From G963676205 sp964342525 (GTDB taxonomy: Bacteria; Campylobacterota; Campylobacteria; Campylobacterales; Arcobacteraceae), in the NCBI GenBank assembly GCA_964342525.1, contig CAYFGQ010000008.1, positions 19,300 to 83,299 of the forward strand: a DNA stretch of 64,000 nucleotides, in the 5' to 3' direction. Each line of letters opens with the position of its first letter. Within the stretch, counting starts at the first letter, position 1. Of this stretch, positions 43,659 to 52,346 are shown in pieces. The notes under the pieces are model-generated. The model was given only the letters and a program-made list of their open reading frames with translations. It had not been told where the DNA came from and did no database searches. Made by a program: the position numbers and the translations under genes.

Positions 43659-45068
43659 CTATGCACATCTACTACAAGAGATAGTATCTTTATTTTCAAA
43701 CTCTTTTTCATTTGCTTTATCTACGATAGTATTTGCTATATCTGAAGTAGCTATGGCAATAGTATTTGCTCCTGCTGATACTTCAGAGTTTGTTTGTATT
43801 TGCTTATCTAAAATATTCATTGAAGTGTTTATTTGTGTTACTCCTTTTTGTTGATCTTTCGATATTTTGGCTACATTATTTATGATATGGATAGTTTTGT
43901 CTATATCCTCACTTAGGGATTTATATCCATTTATCATATCATCTGCTATATTTTTCCCTTGATCTGCTTTTTGTTTTGCTGATTCTACTATATCTTTTAT
44001 CTCTTTTGCTGCCTCTGTACTTCTATTTGCTAGGTTTCTTACTTCACTTGCAACCACTGCAAAACCTTTACCTGCTTCACCTGCCGTTGCTGCTTCTACT
44101 GCAGCATTTAGGGATAAGATATTTGTTTGAAATGCTATTTGATCAATGATTGAGATGGCTTCATTTATTTGATTTACTTGTGTGTTTATCTCATCCATTG
44201 CTGATGTGGTTTGGGTGGCTAAACCTCTTCCTTTATTAGCTGAGTTCGTTAGAGCATCTGCAAGATTTGACATTTCTATTGTTTGCTGAGAAGTCTTAGA
44301 TACATTTTGTGTAATCTTTTCAAGCACTTTAGATGTGTCTTTTAAACTTTTTGTAGCTTCATTTGAAGATATATTTAGTTTATCTACATTGTCTAAAAGT
44401 ATCTCTGAAGAGTTTTGTAAATCCACACCATTTTTTTTGTTTTCCAAAAGCATTTGTGTTATAGCGATTTTTAGTTGATTGATTGAAGATACTATATTCT
44501 CAAAATCTCCACCTTTTTTTAGCTCTTTTATTGATAGATTGTTTCTATAATCATATTTTGTGTATTGATTTAATATATTATTTATCTGAGAAAAGTGCTT
44601 TTTACTCTCCAAAATCATTTCATTTACACTTATTTTAAATTGTTCAAGTGGTTTATTTGATGTTGATGAATTTATTGTATTTGAATATACACCTTGTTTT
44701 AGGTTATCCATGATTTGATTTGCTTCTTTTATAAGATTTAGATCTTCTTGCTCTTTTTTTAGTAATAAAATTTCTCTTTTATCAATTACCTCTTTTATCT
44801 CTGTGTATTCACTTGCCATAGAGGTATTGATTTGTAGGGATACATTTTTATTGTCCATGTTTTTTAAAAATTCAACAAGTTTTTTTGAGAGTTGTTTACC
44901 ATTTTTTCTTTCATCAAGTTCATGTATCACAAGTGCAAGGGTGATAAGAATTTGTACTGTTTGTGATATGGGATTTGTGGTAAATAAAAAAGCATTGATC
45001 GGTAATAAGATCATACCAACATAATGGATGATTGTCATTCTAAAATAGAGTGATTTAAAGTTTGACAT
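43659..45068 (-). CDS. Methyl-accepting chemotaxis protein without periplasmic domain
   Basis: A 469-aa receptor. Two adjacent hydrophobic helices (about 10-50) have almost no periplasmic loop. A long coiled coil and a classic signalling tip follow (IIDQIAFQTNILSLNAAVEA, then AGEAGKGFAVVASEVRNLA). It probably senses a cytosolic or membrane state, like Aer. It ends in ISCSRCA, an unusual terminal CxxC. The chosen start has a strong AAAAGGAG site; a longer frame to 45134 lacks one. It is in an operon with the globin-EAL gene, and an IscR-like palindrome lies 80 bp upstream. Confidence 0.85.
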   Translation of the reverse strand: MSNFKSLYFRMTIIHYVGMILLPINAFLFTTNPISQTVQILITLALVIHELDERKNGKQLSKKLVEFLKNMDNKNVSLQINTSMASEYTEIKEVIDKREILLLKKEQEDLNLIKEANQIMDNLKQGVYSNTINSSTSNKPLEQFKISVNEMILESKKHFSQINNILNQYTKYDYRNNLSIKELKKGGDFENIVSSINQLKIAITQMLLENKKNGVDLQNSSEILLDNVDKLNISSNEATKSLKDTSKVLEKITQNVSKTSQQTIEMSNLADALTNSANKGRGLATQTTSAMDEINTQVNQINEAISIIDQIAFQTNILSLNAAVEAATAGEAGKGFAVVASEVRNLANRSTEAAKEIKDIVESAKQKADQGKNIADDMINGYKSLSEDIDKTIHIINNVAKISKDQQKGVTQINTSMNILDKQIQTNSEVSAGANTIAIATSDIANTIVDKANEKEFENKDTISCSRCA

Positions 45069-45148
45069 TTTTGCTCCTTTTGATTTTTTAATTTTGGATA
45101 TTGGAAATTTATCACAAGAAAAAAAACAAAACATTGATATATGTCAAT

Positions 45149-45173
45149 AAATAGGAGTATTTTAGTCCTATTT
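45149..45173 (-). promoter_or_regulatory. IscR-like palindrome upstream of the chemoreceptor gene
   Basis: A 25-bp near-perfect palindrome (arms AAATAGGAGT and AGTCCTATTT, spacer ATTTT), identical base for base to one upstream of sufB at 62708-62732. The minus-strand core GACTAAAATACTC fits the type 1 IscR motif GACTRWWWYAGTC except at one position. Confidence 0.65.
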
Positions 45174-45277
45174 CTAAAAAAGATTAGAAATTCTAAAATA
45201 TAGTGCTTTTATAAAGTATAAAAAATTATGTATTAAAAGGGAAAGGGATAAAAGAAGAAAATTATCTTTAGATATAG

Positions 45278-45299
45278 AGTAGAGCATAAAAGCTCTACT
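45278..45299 (-). terminator. Hairpin downstream of the DUF2892 gene
   Basis: A perfect 8-bp stem AGTAGAGC / GCTCTACT with a 6-nt loop, 1 bp from the DUF2892 stop codon. No T-run follows, so termination is only moderately likely. Confidence 0.5.
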
Positions 45300-45300
45300 A

Positions 45301-45510
45301 TTATGCCTCTTTAGGCTTTTTGATAGTACATTTTTTAGAGATGATACAAACTGGGCAAAAATCTGCTAGTCCAGCTATAAGAGGTATCACACCTAGATAA
45401 AACCATGGGTTTGAAAGGTAAAACCCAATCGCTATAAGTACTAAACCAATTACAATCCTAAATGGTCTACAAAAAGCTCTAATCTTGTCAAATATATTCA
45501 TAATCTTCAC
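45301..45510 (-). CDS. DUF2892 (YgaP-like) small membrane protein
   Basis: A 69-aa inner-membrane protein: a short basic N terminus, two hydrophobic helices (about 18-32 and 36-48) and a cytosolic Cys-containing tail, DFCPVCIISKKC. This is the transmembrane module of YgaP-type rhodaneses on its own. The cysteines (CxxC) could exchange disulfide or sulfane sulfur. It is divergent from the methyltransferase gene and appears monocistronic. Confidence 0.75.
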   Translation of the reverse strand: MKIMNIFDKIRAFCRPFRIVIGLVLIAIGFYLSNPWFYLGVIPLIAGLADFCPVCIISKKCTIKKPKEA

Positions 45511-45737
45511 CTATTAAAATTTGTTATGTTAAAAAGAATTATATCTTATGTAGATTATATCTAAATTAAAGTTTATAATTAAAGTTGATCTTTTTAGTAA
45601 TATTTTAAAAATTACTTGAATTAAGAAATATATAAAATTTGTCTTTAATTCAAAAATTAGCAAAAAATTTAAAAATTATTTTTATTTTCGGTTATTATCA
45701 ATAAATTTTTTAATAATTTTTGGAGGTTATTTTCACA

Positions 45738-46625
45738 ATGAAAGAAAACAAAGCAAGTTCCACTGCTTATACTGTTGTACATGGTATGTTACATGCCCTT
45801 AAAAATCCTAAATTTTCTCATATACGTGATGATGAAACTGTAGATGCCTGTACTAAAATTTTGTCCGCTACACCAATGGGGCGTAAGCGTTTAGAGGAGT
45901 TAAGTGATCCCATAAAAAGCAAAATGCTTCCTTTTTTAGAATGGTTGCTTATGCCTGGGGGATCTTTAAATTATGTTTTAAGAAAAAAATATATTGAAGA
46001 GAGAGTTTTAGAGGCTATCGAAGATGGTGTAACTCAGGTTATTAATATTGGTGCTGGTTTTGATACTTTAGCATGGAGGTTGAGTTCTCTTTTTTTAAAT
46101 TTAAATTTTATAGAGATAGATCATCCTGCTACTAGTGGAGAGAAAAAAAAGGCTCTAAATACTGAGAGATCAAATTTATCAAATCTTCATTTTATAGAAG
46201 CTGATCTTTCTCGTGTATCTTTAGAGTATGCTCTAAGTATGTGTGATGCTTTTGATTTTTCAAAAAAGACCCTTTATATATGTGAGGGGGTATTGATGTA
46301 TCTTGATGAAAAGGATGTGCATGGGGTGTTTGAATCCCTTAGTAATCTAACTGGTAGGGATAGTGTTTTTATTTTTTCTTGTGTAGAGCCAAGTAATAGT
46401 AGTAAAAATAATATAAGATCCCTTTTGCAACTTTATCTTATGTTAAAAGATGAGAATTATCATTGGTATATTAGAGATTATGAATTGCCTAGTTTTATAA
46501 AAAAACACAATTATAGTTTACTCCATATGGCAGACAGTGAATATTATAAAGAAAACTATTTACCTAGCGACTTTGATGGAACTTTACACAAAGGTGAATA
46601 TATTGCAGTAACGAAAGTAGACTAA
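45738..46625 (+). CDS. SAM-dependent methyltransferase (leucine carboxyl methyltransferase-like)
   Basis: A 295-aa methyltransferase with the SAM motif VINIGAGFDTLAWRL (about residues 95-109), IEIDHP after strand 2 and TLYICEGVLMYL. This is the LCM/PPM-type family (TIGR00027-like), whose members O-methylate carboxylates or polyketides. GGAGG lies 11 bp before the chosen ATG. The acyltransferase gene starts 1 bp after its stop, so the two enzymes probably act in one pathway. The codon mix differs a little from neighbouring housekeeping genes. Confidence 0.75.
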   Translation: MKENKASSTAYTVVHGMLHALKNPKFSHIRDDETVDACTKILSATPMGRKRLEELSDPIKSKMLPFLEWLLMPGGSLNYVLRKKYIEERVLEAIEDGVTQVINIGAGFDTLAWRLSSLFLNLNFIEIDHPATSGEKKKALNTERSNLSNLHFIEADLSRVSLEYALSMCDAFDFSKKTLYICEGVLMYLDEKDVHGVFESLSNLTGRDSVFIFSCVEPSNSSKNNIRSLLQLYLMLKDENYHWYIRDYELPSFIKKHNYSLLHMADSEYYKENYLPSDFDGTLHKGEYIAVTKVD

Positions 46626-46626
46626 T

Positions 46627-47265
46627 ATGAGATATCAATTTTTACATGTAAAGAATGAAGAAATTCTTGAAAAGGTTCATCGTTTTAGATATAAAGTAAT
46701 GCATCATGAATTAGAATTGATAAATGAAAATGAAGATAAAAAAGAGACAGATATTTATGATGATTATTGTGATCAATTTGCTATTTTAAATTGTGAAGGA
46801 AAGATTTGTTGCACTGTACGTTTAATACATAATTCTCCTATAGGATATCCTACTGAAAGATTTTTAGATTTGAAAGAAGATAAATATCAATTTGATAGGA
46901 GTAAGCTTGCAGAAATGTCTAGAATTTTTATAGATCCCCAGTATAGAAATATGAGAGAGACAAAAATTTTCCTTAATGTTCTTGCAAAAAGTCTTATTTA
47001 TGAAAAAATGAAAGAGCATGGCATTGAATATTGTTATGGAATGATGGAACCCAAATTTATAAAACTTGTTAATATGTTTAAAATTCCATATCAACCTATA
47101 AGTAAGTTAGAATATGATTTTAAAAAAATGAAACATCCAAGTATGATGTTTCTTAAGGATTTAGAAGAATTAAATCCTCAATTAGAAAAACATTGGAATA
47201 TATATAAAAAAGTTTCTCTTTTTCATTTGGATATAAATATTAAACCTGATCAGGTTATTATATAG
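46627..47265 (+). CDS. GNAT-fold acyltransferase, LuxI/FeeM (N-acyl amino acid synthase)-like
   Basis: A 212-aa protein. The opening HRFRYKVMHHEL, the D-x-D/YDDYCDQFAIL segment, CCTVRLIHNSPIGYPTERF and KLAEMSRIFIDPQYR match the order of blocks in autoinducer synthases and FeeM/PEP-CTERM-type acyltransferases (R-x2-V/F, then D-x-Y-D, then RL, then E-x-S-R). Such enzymes use acyl-ACP to make N-acyl amino acids or acyl-homoserine lactones. No LuxR gene is near. It is coupled to a methyltransferase; together they may make a methylated acyl signal or lipid. The product is not known. Confidence 0.65.
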   Translation: MRYQFLHVKNEEILEKVHRFRYKVMHHELELINENEDKKETDIYDDYCDQFAILNCEGKICCTVRLIHNSPIGYPTERFLDLKEDKYQFDRSKLAEMSRIFIDPQYRNMRETKIFLNVLAKSLIYEKMKEHGIEYCYGMMEPKFIKLVNMFKIPYQPISKLEYDFKKMKHPSMMFLKDLEELNPQLEKHWNIYKKVSLFHLDINIKPDQVII

Positions 47266-47468
47266 TAATAATAGTTTGTATTGTAATGTAAATTATTATT
47301 TTTGCTAGGATTACAAAAAGCGCCTTTGTAACAATTTAGAATATTTTATAAAATAAAAATAATAATTTAAGTAGTGAAAAAATTATATTATGATAAAATA
47401 ATCTTTATTGATGATTAATTTAATATAATTATAAACTACAAGCTTGTTTTAATGGGGAAAGGGACAGT

Positions 47469-49592
47469 GTGAAGGGTAAGTTTTTTTGGAAAATTTTAGG
47501 TGTTAATTCACTATTATTTGTAGGCCTTACAAATTTAAATGCTCAAAGTAATGATATTTTAGCTTCCATCTCAAGTGATATGAATCGTTTTAATGATGTT
47601 GCTACAATAACAAAACAAAATGAACACTATCAACCATATATTATATCTGTATTTACAGGAAAAGAGTTAGAAAAATTAGGTATGTCAAACCTAAAAGAAG
47701 CTCTTTTACTTGTTCCAGGTATAGATATGAGTACTGATAATACAAATATTCAAACTCCAATCTTTAGGGGGTCAAATTCTGTTGCATATGGGCAGAGTAA
47801 ACTTTTTATAGATGATGTTTTAGTAAACAATCTCTTTTTTGATGCTTATTCAGAATATCTTGGTATGCCTATTGAGATGATCAAAAGGATAGAAGTAGTT
47901 AGAGGTCCGGGGAGTAAAACAAATGGAGTAAATGCTTATGCAGGATCCATAAAAGTTGTAACTTATGCTGAGGACTTTAAGGATTTTGAGTCAAAAGATA
48001 AGACAGTATTTAAATATGGCTCATATGATTATAGAATGGCTGGTTTTATAAAAAAATTTAAAACTGAAAATTTAGATGCTACTGTCGATTTTTATTACCA
48101 AAAAGATAATAAAAAATTATATGCAGGACCAGATGGATATTCTACTGGTTCTATGAGTCATGATACTTTAGGATATAATAATAGAGGACTTGCTCAAACA
48201 GGAGATGCTCCTGTTTGGGTTGAAGACTATTCTTTTAGTTTAAACCTTAAATATAAAGATTTATCTGTGAAAGCTCGACATCTTGATCATAGCCAAGGAA
48301 GTGCTTATGGTATTAACTTAGCAATACCACGAGATGATGATAGAGTAAAAATACCAAGTACTTATTTTGAATTAGGATATGATAAACAACTTGATGATTA
48401 TTATGTTGATATAAAAGCTGGTGTAAAATATGATTCTTTTGACTCTAAAGCAAAGTTAGGTCCAGATGGTGTAAAATTTATGGATTACTATACTTATGTA
48501 ACATCTGGTGGTAAGGTTATAAATGATGTTACTTTTAATGACGGTATTCATGGGGAACATTTAGCAAAACAAAGAACTATTTATCAATCATCTTATCTAA
48601 CATATACTGGAATAAAAAATCATATTATAACTACTGGATATAAAGTATCAAAAGAAGAGACAATAGAGATGATTTCAAAATTATCAAATTGGTCAACTGG
48701 TGAAGGAACTCCTACAGATTACACAGATACCTTTCCCTTTTTTAATAAAGACGCAGAACGTGAAGTTCAGATATTTTCAATGCAAGATGAGTTTTTTTAT
48801 AGTAATAGTGTAAGTTATATATATGGTTTTAATTATGAGCAAACCTCATATAAAGATGCTGGCTTTGAGCCAAGGGTATCTATGGTATATCAAAAAGATC
48901 CAAAAAATATATATAAAGCGATTTATTCTCGTTCCCATAGAAATCCATCTTGGCAAGAGATGTTTACAGCAAATAACTCAGCAAGGGTAGGAAACACTGA
49001 ACTAGAACCAGAAAAAGTAGATGCAATTGAGCTTGTACATATTAAAAAATATTCAAGTGATACGTACCTTCAAACAAATCTTTTTTATCTAAAAAATGAA
49101 GATCAGATATATAATTCAGCAACTGATCCAAAATATAGAAATGTTTTAGATAGTGATATTTATGGCTTAGAGTTAGAGTATGCTGGGCATATTACTCCTG
49201 CTGATAAATTGTATCTAAATTATTCATATGTGACAGGTAAATCAACGGTAAAAGATACAGGAGTTACTACCCATTTAAGTAATGTAGCTCACCATTTAGC
49301 TAAGGGATCTTATATATATGATATAAATAATGCTTACTCAGTGAGTAGTGTTGCAAAATATGTAAGTGAAAAATATAGAGCAAGTGGTGATAATCGTGCC
49401 CATGTACCTGCATATGCTACTTTAGATATGACTTTAAATTATAAAAATCATTTATCTGATTATGATGTTTCATTTTCTATAAAAAATATTGCTGATGCTA
49501 CAGTTAAGTATCCATCTCCTGTGAATACTTATACCGAAGATTATACCCAAGAGGGTAGAACTTTCCAAGTAGCTTTAAGAAAGGAGTTTTAA
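47469..49592 (+). CDS. TonB-dependent outer-membrane receptor
   Basis: A 707-aa receptor. A signal peptide ends near LNA-QS. The plug domain (about 45-165) contains VFTGKELEKLGMSNLKEALLLVPGIDM, PIFRGSNSV and IKRIEVVRGPGS. The barrel ends with the expected aromatic residue (ALRKEF). The N terminus lacks a FecA-type signalling extension. The ligand is unknown. The start is GTG with GGGGAAAGGG upstream. The next gene, a YfiR-like periplasmic protein, begins 1 bp after its stop, so import or ligand binding is probably linked to the c-di-GMP protein that follows. Confidence 0.8.
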   Translation: MKGKFFWKILGVNSLLFVGLTNLNAQSNDILASISSDMNRFNDVATITKQNEHYQPYIISVFTGKELEKLGMSNLKEALLLVPGIDMSTDNTNIQTPIFRGSNSVAYGQSKLFIDDVLVNNLFFDAYSEYLGMPIEMIKRIEVVRGPGSKTNGVNAYAGSIKVVTYAEDFKDFESKDKTVFKYGSYDYRMAGFIKKFKTENLDATVDFYYQKDNKKLYAGPDGYSTGSMSHDTLGYNNRGLAQTGDAPVWVEDYSFSLNLKYKDLSVKARHLDHSQGSAYGINLAIPRDDDRVKIPSTYFELGYDKQLDDYYVDIKAGVKYDSFDSKAKLGPDGVKFMDYYTYVTSGGKVINDVTFNDGIHGEHLAKQRTIYQSSYLTYTGIKNHIITTGYKVSKEETIEMISKLSNWSTGEGTPTDYTDTFPFFNKDAEREVQIFSMQDEFFYSNSVSYIYGFNYEQTSYKDAGFEPRVSMVYQKDPKNIYKAIYSRSHRNPSWQEMFTANNSARVGNTELEPEKVDAIELVHIKKYSSDTYLQTNLFYLKNEDQIYNSATDPKYRNVLDSDIYGLELEYAGHITPADKLYLNYSYVTGKSTVKDTGVTTHLSNVAHHLAKGSYIYDINNAYSVSSVAKYVSEKYRASGDNRAHVPAYATLDMTLNYKNHLSDYDVSFSIKNIADATVKYPSPVNTYTEDYTQEGRTFQVALRKEF

Positions 49593-49593
49593 G

Positions 49594-50196
49594 ATGAAAA
49601 AGATACTTTTTTTATATTTGACTCTTGTAAATCTAGTTTTTGCATATACTTATGATGATATTGTTCTTAAAGCTCAAGCTTCTATTTTCCCTAAGATCAT
49701 ACTTTTGGATAAAAAAATAGAAAATAAATTAATTGATAATAAAATAGTTTATACTATAATTTATGATAAAACAGATCACCTTACTGCTTTATCCATTGAA
49801 AGTTTTATCAATAAAAACTTTAAAGGTAAATTGGATAAATATGAGTATAAGGTAAATTTAGTAGACTTTAGGGATTTTTCTGCTGATACTGAAGCTTCAG
49901 CTGTATATGTACTTAATCTAAATGAGCAGATTGATAAGATTGCTAAAATATCAAAACAAAAAGGGATAATCTCTTTTTCTTATGATATCAATAATCTTAG
50001 AAAAGGTTTGATGTTTTCACTGGTGATTGAAAAATCAACGGTGTTGTATTTAGAAAAAGAGACATTGTTTACTGAAAAAATAGATTTTGTTGATGCATTA
50101 TTGCAAATGGTTCAGTTTATTGAAAAAGACCTTGTAAATAGAAAGCTACACAATAGTATAGAAAGTAAAACTTTTTATGCTAGTTTGTTTGATTAG
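49594..50196 (+). CDS. Periplasmic YfiR-like (DUF4154) protein
   Basis: A 200-aa secreted protein (signal peptide ending near VFA-YT). The central part resembles the YfiR family: AVYVLNLNEQIDKIAKISKQKGIISFSYDINNLRKGLMFSLVIEKSTVLYLEKETLF. It follows the 'G-I-I-x-F .. I-N-x-x-x-x-x-x-G-L .. L' pattern of DUF4154. YfiR binds the periplasmic domain of the cyclase YfiN and restrains it. Here the next gene encodes a membrane GGDEF/EAL protein, which fits the same logic. The match is from reading, not a search, so it is moderate. Confidence 0.5.
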   Translation: MKKILFLYLTLVNLVFAYTYDDIVLKAQASIFPKIILLDKKIENKLIDNKIVYTIIYDKTDHLTALSIESFINKNFKGKLDKYEYKVNLVDFRDFSADTEASAVYVLNLNEQIDKIAKISKQKGIISFSYDINNLRKGLMFSLVIEKSTVLYLEKETLFTEKIDFVDALLQMVQFIEKDLVNRKLHNSIESKTFYASLFD

Positions 50197-50242
50197 GATA
50201 TATAAGGATTTATGGTGATATTTAGAAGTATAGAGTTAGGAA

Positions 50243-52183
50243 ATGAAAATTAGAACAAAGTCACTTTCACGAAAAATAGTTTTATTAATTGCTGTGGCAA
50301 CATTGGCTACTATTTTAATTATTTTTAGTGTTTTTGAGAGAATAAATAAAGAAGCTTTTCATAATGTTGAAAAAGAAAAGGCACACTTAGTACTTAGTAC
50401 TATTGAGCCTTTAATTGCTGTAAATATGTATCTAAGCCTAAATAATAGGATCGATCAATTAACAAAACAACTTATCACAAATCCAGATATATTAGCTATA
50501 AAGGTATTACAAGGGGATAGTCTTATTAATCAAAGAAAATCAAAAGAGTATGAAAATGAGATCATGGATTCTTTTGAGGTAAAAAGTGATATTTTTCATC
50601 CAAGTTCTAAAAAACAAATAGGTACTTTAATCCTTAGTTACTCAAATAAAAAATATAATGAACTAGTAGATAGATATACAAGTCTTTTACTTAAGGTACT
50701 TTTTTTATTTGCTATATTCTTCTTGATCTTTTCTTTATATGTTAAAAAATTACTCTCTCCATTAAGGGCTATTGCAAGTTTATTAAAAGGGTATAGTCCT
50801 GAGAAAAATATCTCTATCCCTTTTGATAATCAAAATAATGAGATAGGGTTTATCTCTAGTGCCCTTAATAATATGCAAAGACGTATCACAGAATACTCAG
50901 AACAACAAAAAAATATCAATAAGATTCTTGAAGAAAAAGTAGATGAAAAAACAAAAGAGCTACGTAATCAGCTTTATACAAACTCACTGACTGGTTTACC
51001 AAATAGAAGAAGTCTTTTGGACAATATATCTAAGCATGATGATGGTGCATTATTGATTGTAAATATTGATGACTTTAAAGAGATAAATGACTTTTTTGGA
51101 CAAGCTGTTGGGGATAGTGTGCTTATTGCATTTTCTAGAAAACTATCTGATCTGATCTCAAATGTAAGTGAGGTGAATTTAGTACATCTTTTTGGTGATG
51201 AATTTGCTTTATTTTTTCCAAAAAAACCTTCAAGGGATGAGTTTATAAGATTTGGGAAACAACTTATTGTTGATATAGAAAAGATGACTTTTTATCATGA
51301 AGAGAATGAATTAACTATCAGGGTAACAATTGGTGGTACTTATCAATCTCAAGAGGCTATAGAAAAAGCAGATATTGCTCTAAAGTCTGCTAAAAAACAG
51401 AAAAAAGAGTTTTTACTTTATTATGAGACTTTTAATGTGGAAGAGCAGTATAAAAATAATATGGAGTGGACAAGAAAACTTAACTGGGCAATTGATAATG
51501 ACAGAATCAGTACTTTCTTCCAGCCAATATATGATAATAAAACCAATAAGATTGTAAGTGCAGAGTGTTTGATCAGATTAATAGATAAAGAGGATAAAGT
51601 TATATCTCCTTATTTCTTTTTGGGTATTGCTAAAAAGAGTAAACTATATTCAAAACTTACAAAGATAATGATTGAAAAATCTTGTCAATATTTTGAACAT
51701 CTTGATTGTGATTTTTCTATAAATCTTTCAGTTGAGGATGTTCTTGATGAAAAGATTGTAGAGTTTATTACCCAGTGTATAAAAAAATATAATGTAACAA
51801 ATAAGATTGTATTTGAGCTTTTAGAAACTGAAGGTATTGAAAACTATGAAGAGGTTTCCACTTTTATTCATGAGATGAAATCTTTGGGTTGTAGAATAGC
51901 CATAGATGATTTTGGATCAGGATATTCAAACTTTGAGTATCTTTTACAATTAAATATAGATTATATTAAGATTGATGGTTCTTTAATAAAAAATCTTGAT
52001 AGGGATAAAAATACCCAAATAGTTGTGGAGACAATTGTAAACTTTGCTAAAAAACTTAATATTACTGTAATTGCTGAGTTTGTTCATAATGAGGGTGTTT
52101 TAGAAAAAGTAAAAGAGCTAAATATTGATCGTTCTCAAGGTTTTCATCTAGCTGAACCTAAAGGTAGTATCACTTTAGAATAA
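50243..52183 (+). CDS. YfiN-like membrane GGDEF(degenerate)-EAL protein
   Basis: A 646-aa protein with membrane helices (about 10-28 and 150-170) around a periplasmic CHASE8-like domain, HAMP, coiled coil, GGDEF and EAL. The GGDEF site reads FGDEF (first Gly replaced), so cyclase activity is doubtful. The EAL domain has ECLIRL, INLSVEDV, ELLETEGIE, IAIDDFGSGYSNFEYLL, YIKIDGSLI, AEFVHN and RSQGFHLAEP, and should be an active phosphodiesterase. It is the third gene of a TonB receptor/YfiR-like/GGDEF-EAL row and closely related to the haem-EAL protein at 25569. Confidence 0.85.
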   Translation: MKIRTKSLSRKIVLLIAVATLATILIIFSVFERINKEAFHNVEKEKAHLVLSTIEPLIAVNMYLSLNNRIDQLTKQLITNPDILAIKVLQGDSLINQRKSKEYENEIMDSFEVKSDIFHPSSKKQIGTLILSYSNKKYNELVDRYTSLLLKVLFLFAIFFLIFSLYVKKLLSPLRAIASLLKGYSPEKNISIPFDNQNNEIGFISSALNNMQRRITEYSEQQKNINKILEEKVDEKTKELRNQLYTNSLTGLPNRRSLLDNISKHDDGALLIVNIDDFKEINDFFGQAVGDSVLIAFSRKLSDLISNVSEVNLVHLFGDEFALFFPKKPSRDEFIRFGKQLIVDIEKMTFYHEENELTIRVTIGGTYQSQEAIEKADIALKSAKKQKKEFLLYYETFNVEEQYKNNMEWTRKLNWAIDNDRISTFFQPIYDNKTNKIVSAECLIRLIDKEDKVISPYFFLGIAKKSKLYSKLTKIMIEKSCQYFEHLDCDFSINLSVEDVLDEKIVEFITQCIKKYNVTNKIVFELLETEGIENYEEVSTFIHEMKSLGCRIAIDDFGSGYSNFEYLLQLNIDYIKIDGSLIKNLDRDKNTQIVVETIVNFAKKLNITVIAEFVHNEGVLEKVKELNIDRSQGFHLAEPKGSITLE

Positions 52184-52346
52184 AGAAAAAAGAAGATAGC
52201 TTGTCTATTGTTTAGTAAAACTATCATCTTTCTTTAAAATATAATATAAAAAATAATTTTATTTCAATGTATAAAATTTATACAAAACTTCCTTTCTCTT
52301 CTTTTTGATTTTAGTTATCATTCATTTTAGCAATGGAGAAAATGTT

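Noticed and set aside
47390..47425. Possible Fur box before the TonB receptor gene
   Set aside because: The A/T-rich stretch has a few GATAA-like pieces but no consistent inverted repeat; in this base composition it is not distinguishable from chance.
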